A program made the position numbers and the translations under genes. A DNA stretch of 64,000 bases, taken from positions 744,001 to 808,000 of the forward strand of contig OZ251244.1 of NCBI GenBank assembly GCA_965240325.2, in the 5' to 3' direction. Source of the stretch: Rebecca billardiae RCC1528 (taxonomy: Eukaryota > Haptophyta). The notes below the pieces were generated by a model. It saw nothing but the letters and a program-made list of their open reading frames with translations, searched no databases and was not told where the DNA came from. Positions 41,454-52,204 of the stretch are shown here, one piece after another. Position 1 is the first letter of the stretch. The number at the start of each line of letters is the position of its first letter.

Positions 41454-44400
41454 ATGGCGGCGATCATGATGCAAATACAACGATCCATCGTCGAGAAGCG
41501 CTTGGCGAACCTCGACGACCAGCCCGGCGCGCGCGCCGCGGCCAAGCTCGCCGCCACGTGGCGCGCGCGGCTCGTGCGCAAGCGACGCGTCGAGCGGCGC
41601 GTGCCTGTGGGCGCGCTGCTCGCATCGATCCGCGTGAGCCGATTCCTGCGGCGCGGTCTGGTCTCGTTCGCGATCTACATCGCGTACGTCTTCGTCATCA
41701 GCTCCTTCATCGTGCGCTGGTCCGACCAGCAGGCCGTCCACCGGATGGAGCGGCAGTTACTGGACAGGATTGACGACGGCGCGCGCGAGCCGGCGCGCGA
41801 GGACGTGCGCGACCTGGACTCGATGTGGGGCTACCTCGGCGCGCTGAAGGAGGGGCTGTACGATGCGGGCCAGCCGCTGCGCGACGAGGAGCCCCTCAGC
41901 GCGCTGCTGTCCGGCGCGCTCTGTCCATTCGGTGCCGACAGCAGCGCCGCCGCCAACCCGTGCGCCAACCGCGTGTGCGCAGGCGTGCTCTCGGCGCTGG
42001 CGGCAGGCGGCGGCAGCGGGGGCAGCGACGGCGCAGGCGAGCCGGTCGTCTCCGCCGAGACCTCGGCGTGCGCGTCGATCATCGCCACGTACTGCGCCGC
42101 GCACCCTTCCGAGCCCGCATGCGCCGAGGCTTTGGCATCCCTCGGCCCCGGAGATCAGATGTGGCCGCAGCCGCCCGTGGGCGCCGGCCCGGCGGCGTGC
42201 GTGTTCGTGCAGAGCGGCCCAACGAACCCGTGCATGAACCCAGGTGCGGCGCGCGCGCATGCGGTGGCGGGTGACACGCCGGCACGCAGCCGCGCCCGGC
42301 GGCTGCACCCGCCAGTCGGAGTGCGCGCGCGGCCACCTCGCCCGCGGAGTGGCACCCATCCTGCGCCTGCTGACGCGCGCCGCGTCCTGCTCGCCCCGCC
42401 CCGCCCCACTGCGGCTGCTGCCGCTGGCATGACACCCCGCGCCCCCCCCTGTGCACACGGCGCCGCGCAGTGTGCGCGGGCCTCGTGGCGGGCGCCGTCT
42501 CGGCATGCGCGCCCGCCGGCACGGATGGCGACGCCGCCGCCGCTGCCGCCGCCGCCGCCAACGCAAGCGCAGCATCTGACAACTCGGACAATGCTACCAA
42601 CGCCACGGCAGACAGCGGCGCGCCCAGCGCGCCGCAGGCATCGCTGCCAGCAGCGTGCACGGCGGTGGTAGCAGCGCACTGCGCAGCATTCCCGACTGAG
42701 CCGGCGTGCGCGCAGGCGCCCGCCATGGCTCGCGCTCTGGCCGAGACGCTACCGACCCGCGGCGGGCGCGGCGGGCGCGGCGGTGCGCGCGCGCCGCACG
42801 GCGCGCCTAGGCGAGGGCTGGGCCAGAGCGAGGCCGCCATGAGCAGCAGCGCTGGCATGCGGGGCATGCTGGACGGCGCGAACCGCGTCATCGCCGCGCC
42901 GTTCGTGTGGCACGCCCGCACGCCGTTCGTGCCGTGCGGCACCCTGCGCCACTTCATCAGCGAGTGCCGCGCGCCGCCGAGCGGCGAGGGCGAAGACGAC
43001 GACGCGCTCGGCACCGAGTGGCGGCCGGCGCGCCTCGAGCTCGACCGCTCGACGTTCGAGGGCAGGGTGACTGGCACGCGGTACGCGCCGGGCGTGCTGA
43101 CCACGCCCGGCGGGAAGGTGGTGCGCCTGGGCGACCCCGTGCGGGTCGAGAGCAGCCTGCCAGGCATCTCCGCTCCGCGCACGCCCACGGTCGGCGGTCT
43201 CTCGATGGCGGATTTGTTCTTCCAGCCTCTGGACATTGGCTCGATGTCGGACGTGTCCTGGGAGGAGGGCGAGCTGCAGCTGGCGTCGCTGCGGGCGGAC
43301 GGCTGGCTCGACCGCACCGTCGCGCGCGTGTTTGTCACGACGAGCGTGTACAACGCCAACCTGCACCGCTACGGACTCGTCACCGTCGCGTTCGGTATCA
43401 GCCGAGGCGGGCGCGTCGAGAGCCGCGTCGATGTGCAGTCCGTGCCGGCACGGCTCTGGGGGCGGCGTGGGTTCCGGCAGCTCGCGGAGCTGGTCTTCGC
43501 GCTGCTGGTGCTGGACACGGCGGTGGTGCTGTGGCGCTGCGCGCGGCTGCTCTGGGCGGGCTCCGTGCGCGCGCTCGAGGCGCGTGTACGCGCCGCGTAC
43601 GTGCGCGCGCTCCGCGCCGCGCGCCGCGCGCTGCTCGGCGCCAGCCGGCCGCAGTCCTCCGCGTGGCTGCCGCACACGTTTTCGGCCGGTGGCGGCGGCG
43701 GCGGCGGCGGCAGTGGCACGGCGGTGCTGCGGCGGTGGGCCGCGCGCACCCCGTCGGGCGTGGCGCACGAGGGCCTGCGCCGCGTGCGCGACGCGGAGGA
43801 CGCCGCCTCTCACCCCGCGTGGCTCGGCGTCGAGCTCATCGCCGTCGGCTTCCTGTGGGCCTTCTTCGCATTCTCGATCGAGCTCGATGCGTTGGTCACG
43901 GCCGCGGGCGAGGTGTTCGCGGCGGTGGACGCGGAGTTCGGCAAGGACGGCGCGGTCACCGCGGAGAGCGACCTGCTGCTCCGCGCGACGGCGGATCTCG
44001 CCTTCTACGTGTTCGAGGCTTCCAACGTCTCCGAGCTGATGGCTTTCTCCGGCGGCGTCACCGTGATGATGCTCATTTTCCGCCTGCTCAAGTACTGCCA
44101 GTTCCACCGGCGGCTCGCGACGATCTCGTCCATCGTCGCGCACGCCGCGGCCGACCTGTCGTACTTCGGCCTTCTGTTCCTCATGATCACCTTCGGCTTC
44201 GCCGCGACGGCGAGCGTGCTGTACGGCGCGACCGACGCGAGCTTCGTCACGGTGCCCGCCGCCTTCTCGACGCTGCTGCTGCTGCTGCTCGGCGAGATCG
44301 AGCACGGCAGGTACACGGGCCTCGGCTCGGCCGAGCTCGGCCACTTCTTCTTCTGGGCGTACATCGTGATTGTGTACCTGCTGCTGCTCAACGTGCTGCT

Positions 44401-45316
44401 CGCGATCATCATCGACGCGTACATCCTCGCCAAGGCGGGCTCGAGCGACGAGCCCGACCTCAGCGCGATCGGCAGGGACGTGCTCGTCAACGCCGTTCAT
44501 GACGTGCTCGACGGCGCGCGCGTGTGCGCGCGCGTGGCCGAGCGAGCGCGCGAGGGCCGCGGCCGCAGGGTGGCTGCCGTGCGCGCGGAGACGGCGGCCG
44601 ATGCGCTCGGCGGCGCGGCCGAGGACGGCGGGCTCGGCGCGTCCCGGCCCGCGTCCCAGCCTGCGGCAGCGTCGAGCGCGCCCGCCGCGGGCAGCCGCAG
44701 CGGCCTGCGCGGCCGACTGCTGCGACGGGCGTCCAGCGGACGGCCGCCGCCGCGCGCGCCGCTCAGCGCCGAGCAGCAGACGAAGCTCATCCACGCGCTG
44801 ACCGCGGGCTCGTCGGCGCTCGACGACGCGCTGATCGCGCGCAGGCTCGCGCGCGCGCAGCCCGCGCTCCTCGCCAGGGGCAGCCACCTCTCCCTCGCGC
44901 AGCTCACCGAGCTCTTCGGCGCCGTCACAGCCACCAAGGTGATGAGTAAATACGGGCGCGAGTTTGGGGGCGGCTCTGCCGACGGCGAGGGCGAGGAGGC
45001 TGGCGCGGGCGGGCTTCGCGCGGACTCGTTCGGCGCGGCCGAGTGGGGCGGGACGTCGGCGTCGACGCCGCTGCAGCCGCAGCCGAGCGAGGACTCGCTG
45101 ACGCGCACGCTGCTGCGCATCGGCCGCGGCGTCGACCGCGCCAACGAGGCCCACAGCCGCGCGGCGGCGGAGCGCCGCGCGATGCGCGCCGAGCTCGCCG
45201 AGCTGCGCCGAGCCGCCGGGCTCGCGTCGCAGCCCGTGCCCGCGGCGCACGGCCACGCTGGTGCCGCCACGGGCACCGGCGAGGCTGGCTCTGCTGGCAT
45301 CGCGGGATGCCAATAA
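41454..45316 (+). CDS. Polycystin-2-like cation channel (TRPP family)
   Basis: Two exons, 41454-42243 and 42471-45316, intron phase 1 (donor GTGCGGCGC, acceptor GCCGCGCAG); 1211 residues. First membrane helix FAIYIAYVFVISSFIVRW at about 71-88, then a large extracellular loop and five further helices (LAELVFALLVLDTAVVLW; VELIAVGFLWAFFAFSIEL; FSGGVTVMMLIFRLLKY; FGLLFLMITFGFAATASVLY; AYIVIVYLLLLNVLLAIII). Between the last two is the pore loop PAAFSTLLLLLLGEIEHG; the filter reads L-G-E where animal polycystin-2 has L-G-D. The loop holds two copies of a Cys-rich unit (NPCANRVCAG...YCAAHPSEPAC and NPCMNPVCAG...HCAAFPTEPAC), the second restored only by splicing. The C-terminal 280 residues are cytoplasmic with a short coiled-coil-like stretch. 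It is likely a Ca-permeable channel, perhaps ciliary; gating is unknown. Confidence 0.9.
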
Positions 45317-46800
<1,484 letters not shown>

Positions 46801-46882
46801 CGTGATCCGCTCCCAATTGTTGAGGAACCGCGACGAGGGCTTTCGCCGCCGCGCCGCGTGCGCTCGGCACACACGATTGAGT

Positions 46883-47213
46883 ATGACGAACGAGCTCAGC
46901 GCGCTGCTGCAGGAGGCGAAGGCCGCGCGCGACACGCAGAATGGCGCTCAGCCGGCGTGGCTCGACGACGCTGCCGGCACTTGCGCTCGCACACACGTGC
47001 GCGACGAGGATCAGCTCCGCCGGCCGCTCCGCCGAACCCAGCGCCACAGATGCCGTCGTCGGCGTCGCAAGGTACTGCGCCGATCTGGCGGAGATCCGGC
47101 GGCACGTGGCGGCGATCAAGCAGCCGCAGCCGCATCAGATGACGTGCACGAACGGCCTCATGGAGAAGCTCGTGCTCCACAAGCCTACCATAAGCCACCC
47201 GCTCGCCGACTAG
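46883..47213 (+). pseudogene. Possible syntaxin-like N-terminal remnant
   Basis: ATG 46883 opens MTNELSALLQEAKAARDTQN followed by AQPAWLDD. A second frame further on reads VARYCADLAEIRRHVAAIKQ and MEKLVLHK before a stop at 47211-47213. Both pieces are helical and low in compositional bias, reminiscent of the N-terminal Habc region of syntaxins, but they are in different frames and no splice joining them was found. No SNARE motif or membrane anchor follows. It is either a degraded gene copy or a small unknown gene; the family assignment is weak. Confidence 0.25.
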
Positions 47214-48049
47214 TGCCGCCGACTACTACTCGCGCTGGCTCGTCATCAACGGGCGCGGCCTTCGAGCCATCACCCGCGCCGCCCGCGGCTCGCGGCGCCA
47301 TCGCGGAAGTGCGTGCCCGCCGGCGCGAGCTGCATCCCAACACAACATGCACACCGACGCGAGCCGCTCGTACCACGTCGGGCCCGACGCCCTGCGCCGC
47401 TCGCCCCGCGCCTGCACGGACCGGTGGGCCATCCGCGGTGCGTGCCATTTTGCCGCGCCGTCGTTCCCGAGCGGCCGTGCGCAGCGACGACTGCATCGAC
47501 GCGCGCCTCGCCGTGCGCCTCGGTGGGCTGCGTTCAGCCACCGCCGACCGCGGTGCCGCGGTGCCCGGCGGTGCCGCGGTGCCGCGCCGCGCGCGCGCGC
47601 CTGCGGCGCGCCACCGGATGATCAATAGACAATAATATAGGTACCGTTAGTCAGCGCTGAACGGCCAACTCGTCCCATCGTCGTCGGGTCTGCCGGCCCT
47701 AACCAGCTTCTCCGTCGCGTCCTAGACGCGCTGTGTTCGACCGACCAGCCCCACCGGGACAAGGCCTCCAGGCGGCCCCGCAGTTTGTAATACTGTATTG
47801 TTCGTCGGAGAAGTAGCGCTATACTCTCATTCTATATATTAACGACGTGGCAGCATCCGACAAGCGTCAGGCTCAGAGTGCAACAGACACATAGAATGCG
47901 TCCGCGCCTTCCGTCCAGGTCAGACAGTGCGCCACCCGCAGCCCTGCCCCCCTACGGGAGCGGGGCCGGGATGGAGCACCGCCTCGGCCTGGGGCACGCG
48001 GCGGCGACGGCAGATGCCGCCGCGGCCGAGCGCCTTCCGGAGCACGTGT
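47214..48049. other. Gene-free segment upstream of the 48-50 kb element
   Basis: GC-rich to 47620 with short GCGGTGCC-type repeats near 47555-47590, then balanced composition. No coding frame has protein character and no RNA gene was recognised. Confidence 0.55.
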
Positions 48050-50021
48050 AAACTTTTCTGAGGATAGCGCACCAGCAAAATCCCTTGACCGCCATCCGGA
48101 TTTTACGGAGGCCGCGTTTGGACGCAGAAACGCGCGATGGCGAGGCCCGCCCTCGCACCACCGCTCTCGCGAGATCGCGACCGTGCGACCTGCGGCGTTG
48201 CGCTCGACGCGCTCTTTCTGCTCGGAGGCCGCGAGGACTCCCAGGTGCGCCAGCTCGCGAGCGCGCACCTTCCTCCTCGCCGCGCTCGCCGAGCACGAGC
48301 CGATCTGCAGCAGATGTGCAAGGAGCCGCATGTGGCCTTCCTCGCGCGCGCGGCACGGCTGCACACGAAAATCGTTAGAGGGCACTTCTCCGCGCATTCT
48401 ACATTTTGGGGAAAGAACGCCTGAACTGCACAAAAAGTGCCCTCTAACGCTTCCGCTCCTCGCCGTTGCGTGCACGCGCAAAGGAGCACTGCAAAGGGTG
48501 CGACTGGGAGCATTCCTTCTCCCGGGCGGCCACCACGGCCTCGGAGGTGGTGAGGAACGCGTCGGCGACCACGGCGTGGACCACCTCCGTCGCGCCGGAC
48601 ACTCCGGTCGCCCCTCGCCGGACTCCATCCTCGCTGCGCGCTGACCGTTTGCCGAGCGGGCTGCCCCGCCGCCTGCCCGGCGTGTGCCCGCGTGGTGACA
48701 CAAGATGGTCGAAGGCGTGGCAGCGCGGTGGTGCGTGCGATCGGGGGACCCCACCTGAGCTACGACACGGGCGCGCGCGCTCATCCGTGCTCATCACGGT
48801 GGTGCACGCGCGCGTCGCGCGCTGACGCTCGTCGGCTGTCGCGCGCTGACGGCTGGGCTGCTTTGGGGTGTCGGCGGCGGCCACAGCTCGCTGGTACGGG
48901 CGCGATGGTGGCTGCGAGTGGTACGCGGCGTTGCACCAGGTCCGTGTGCGTCACGCACGACGCTCGGCCGGCTCGCCCTCGGACCATTGGCTGAGCCCTA
49001 CTCGCCGCGCGCACTGCGCGCGGCAGCCGCTCCGCAGCTGCTCCGGGCACGAAGCGCGCCCCGCGCGCTGCACGTGGGCGCGACGAGGTGGTGCAGCGAG
49101 CATGCGCGAGAGTGTGCGCGTGATGGGCACCACAATGACGATACTTGCCATGCACATCTGCCTCTCGCCACGCCTTCGTCACGATAGCTGCGACTGCTGC
49201 CCGGAGGTGCGCTCGAGCGCTCGCGCGCGTTTGAATCTGGGCTCGGCGGCGATCGCGTGGACGAGGGGCAGCGCGGTGCACGGTGGCGGAGCGCGTGCGG
49301 AGCGCAGCCTACACCTCCTACACGCTCCATCCAGACACATCGCGCATGCTCGCGCGGCCTCCTCGGTCCATCACGTGCGCGTGCGCGCGCGAGCAGGTGT
49401 GCATTCGCCGGGCGCGTTCACGGCGCGCCGCGTTGGCGCGCGCGCACCGATACCCGTGCGCAGCTCGACGAGCGAGCGCGGTGTGTTTCGATGCGTATGG
49501 GGAGGCTCGAATTTACGCGCGCGCACGCGCCGGCCCTCGCCGCCCCTTCGCTCGCCCACGCCTCATCTGCGCGCTCGGCGTTTGCAGGCAGCTGCGCATT
49601 CTTTCCGACACGTGCGCAAACGAGCAGATGGCGCTGGGCGAGGTCGATTGGTGCGTCAGATATTCGGCAACGACCAGGCCCGCTTGTGTGCCGCCGCTCG
49701 TGCTACTCTCGACGACCACCTCTGGCTCGGTCGCGCGCACGAGGCTGCTCGCGGCCGAATCGTGCCGTGTACCGTCAAGCTGTACCGTGCGCAGCGAGGC
49801 GCACTCAGACGTCGGCATGGGCTCGCATGCGAGGGCCCGGCAGTGCGACGCGTCGATGGAGCATGCTCCGGATACGCTTCGGCGCACTTCCCGACGCGCA
49901 CGAGCCGCTCGAAGGCGCGGAAGGGCGCCCAAACGGGGCAACCGCCATTTTGCGCCACTTCGGCCCGGATGGCGGTCAAGGGAAATTGCTGGTGCGCTAT
50001 CCTCAGAAAAGTTTAATCATA
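48049..50021. mobile_element. 2-kb element with TA-flanked inverted ends
   Basis: AACTTTTCTGAGGATAGCGC (continuing through ACCAGCAAAATCCC...GCCATCCGG) starting at 48051 recurs inverted, ending at 50019, about 50 bases with two mismatches. Both ends are bounded by the dinucleotide TA, the insertion target of Tc1/mariner/pogo-type elements. No transposase-like protein is seen inside; the interior is GC-rich and arginine-biased in all frames. Hence it is probably non-autonomous or badly decayed. A 77-bp mini-element is nested inside at 48373-48449. Confidence 0.6.
48373..48449. mobile_element. 77-bp mini inverted-repeat element
   Basis: CGTTAGAGGGCACTT (48373-48387) is perfectly inverted at 48435-48449 around a 47-base centre less GC-rich than its surroundings. 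No clear target duplication. It may be a MITE inserted into the larger 48-50 kb element. Confidence 0.5.
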
Positions 50022-50427
50022 TATATGATTGACGACGCGGGTCTCCTGATTCGTCGGCGGCAGTGCCCGATCGTACTTTAGGAATACTGTAGATGCCAAT
50101 TATCGTCACTGTATAGCTTCATTCATTAGCCAATAAGGCTGCTCCCCGGGTTTCGCTTCGCGTCGTCAATATCATCAGGAGGCCACATACGCCATCATCA
50201 CTACGACTATACTTTATCGCGGGGGCCGGGGGTCATCAAATCTCCTTGATGGCGGTGGGAACGATGAAACTATCGGGCATCGGCACGTATCAGCAAATAA
50301 TCAGCTTGATCCGTTACTCTGGCGCGTGCGGGTAAAGTAGCCCGCGCCTGTTCAGTTTAAGCTAGTTCGCGTAAGTCGCAGGCCTGGCGGGCCGCCCCCC
50401 CCCCGCCCCCCCCCTCCCGATACTGAT
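50022..50427. other. Upstream region of the RTX-repeat gene
   Basis: Balanced composition with no coding frame. The last 40 bases before the ATG are a near-pure C tract (50392-50417), which could matter for transcription or be a slippage-prone tract. Confidence 0.5.
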
Positions 50428-51829
50428 ATGATGCGTGGCACCGCCGCTCTCGGAGCCCTTCTCCTCGGCACGCTCGCGGTGGCCGCATCATCGCCGCTGG
50501 ATCCCGTCGGTGACGATCGTCGCGTCGGTGCGCCTCACTCACCGACGAGCTCCGGCGCCGCTCACCTCGTCGCCCTGCTCGAGGCAGACGAATCACCGCG
50601 CCGCAAGCTTGCGTACGTCAACTGCACCGAGCAACTTGCCAACGGGCCGCCTGGTGCGGAGAATTGCACGGGCACTGGCGACGACGACGTGATCTTCGCG
50701 CCTTTCATGCCCGATGGCTCCACAGACTACATCCTGACGCACGGTTTGGATGGCGACGACATCATCTACGGCCACGCGAATGCGGACACGCTCTACGGCG
50801 ATGCCGGCAACGACCACCTCCTCGGCTACGGCGGTAGTGATTGGCTCACTGGCGGGGCCGGCAACGATCTTCTGGAGGGTGGCGATGGCAGCGACTTGCT
50901 GATGGGCTGGGCCGGCAACGACACCCTCAACGCCGGCGACGGGGATGACGGTAACGACGATTTCCCCCTGAATGGTGGTCCAGGCGACGACGTGATTAGG
51001 GGCCAGGGCGGAGACGACTTTATTGAGGACCAGTTTGGCTCTGACATTCTGCTCGGTGGACCTGGCGACGACACGATATTCAACTATGAATTCGGGGGTT
51101 CCGCCACTCCGACGGGCGGCGACATCATCGACGGTGGTCCAGGTGCGGATACTTAAGCGCGACGCCCCTGCGCGCCAATACTTATACTGCTGCGCGCCGC
51201 CTCACTCACTCATGCGGCCACGCGCCGTGCTGATCACGCGCGTCGGTCCAGGTGCGGACATGATCTTTGCCGCGAACGGTGTTCAGGACAAGATCTACTT
51301 TTCTATGAGCGAGGGTGATACGATCAGGAGCTACGACATGGGCCTAGACCTGCTCTACCCGAACGCGCGCTCTATCTTCGCGACGACCCCATCGCCCACC
51401 CCCGAGCCCTCGCCGACCCCCGAGCCCTCGCCCACCCCCGAGCCCACGCCCTCGCCCGAGCCCTCGCCGACGCCCGAGCCCTCGCCCACCCCCGAGCCCA
51501 CGCCCACGCCCTCGCCCGAGCCCTCGCCCGAGCCCTCGCCCACGCCCGAGCCCTCGCCCACGCCCTCACCCGAGCCCTCGCCGACGCCCGAGCCCTCGCC
51601 GACCCCCGAGCCCTCGCCGACGCCAGAACCGACACCGACGCCAACACCAGAGGCCACACCCACGCCGTCTCCGAGCGTCACTTGCCCCACGGGTTGTGTG
51701 ATGAGCCGTCGTGCGCGGCAGCGGCGGCTGATGTTGGAGAGCAGCGCCCACTCGCTGCTTTTTGGCGCTTTCGGCGGCATGAAACATCATCGCAAGTGCC
51801 CAGCCGGTTGTGTCCCAGCCCGCCGCTGA
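50428..51829 (+). CDS. Secreted RTX (haemolysin-type Ca-binding) repeat protein with Ser/Pro/Thr/Glu repeats
   Basis: Two exons, 50428-51142 and 51252-51829, intron phase 1; 430 residues. A signal peptide opens the protein ([20 protein letters not shown]). Residues about 105-240 carry glycine/aspartate nonapeptide-type repeats ([55 protein letters not shown]) that bind calcium in a parallel beta roll. After splicing the motif continues as [20 protein letters not shown]. Residues about 287-375 are PSPTPEP repeats, like hydroxyproline-rich wall glycoproteins, followed by two short CPxGCV motifs near the C-terminus. There is no enzymatic or pore-forming toxin domain, so a cell-surface or scale/adhesion role is more likely than a toxin. 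RTX repeats are mainly bacterial, so acquisition by transfer is possible. The intron is bounded by a 14-bp direct repeat. Confidence 0.85.
51388..51660 (+). repeat. Tandem coding repeat encoding PSPTPEP units
   Basis: Imperfect units of 12-18 bases (CCCTCGCCGACCCCCGAG type) repeated about 17 times in frame within the RTX gene. A likely target for prolyl hydroxylation and O-glycosylation if secreted. Confidence 0.9.
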
Positions 51830-52204
51830 TCACGATCACGATCAGTGGTCGGCGCGGGCCGTGTGCATGCCGGTAGGTGTGCATGCTCCTACTTAGAGCC
51901 GTGCGTGGGCAAACCAGCAGACTCACTAGTATGATACCATTACCAGAGTCAAGAAGTGAAGTGGATATGGGTACGGTAGCTATGACGTTACCTCCCGAAC
52001 GGGTATCAAGACACCATCAAGTCACATACTGGATTGTTACCAGCGCGCTACGCCGGTACCTGTACCGCATGAACCGGACCGCCGTTTTGGATATTCAAAG
52101 AGCCGGGACCCTAGGCATCGTCAAAAAGTACCGAAGCTGCGAAGCAAGACAAAAGTTCGTCATCCTCAACGTGTACTTCCGTAGATAGCATACCCTCCGT
52201 GACG
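51830..52204. other. Intergenic segment
   Basis: Balanced composition, with an inverted GATCACGATCACGATCAGTG stretch right after the RTX stop. No gene or RNA was recognised; it must hold the promoter of the following gene. Confidence 0.5.

Noticed and set aside
50428-51829. Reading the RTX gene as a toxin
   Set aside because: Only the calcium-binding repeats are present; no pore-forming, lipase or protease domain, and the protein carries wall-glycoprotein-like repeats.
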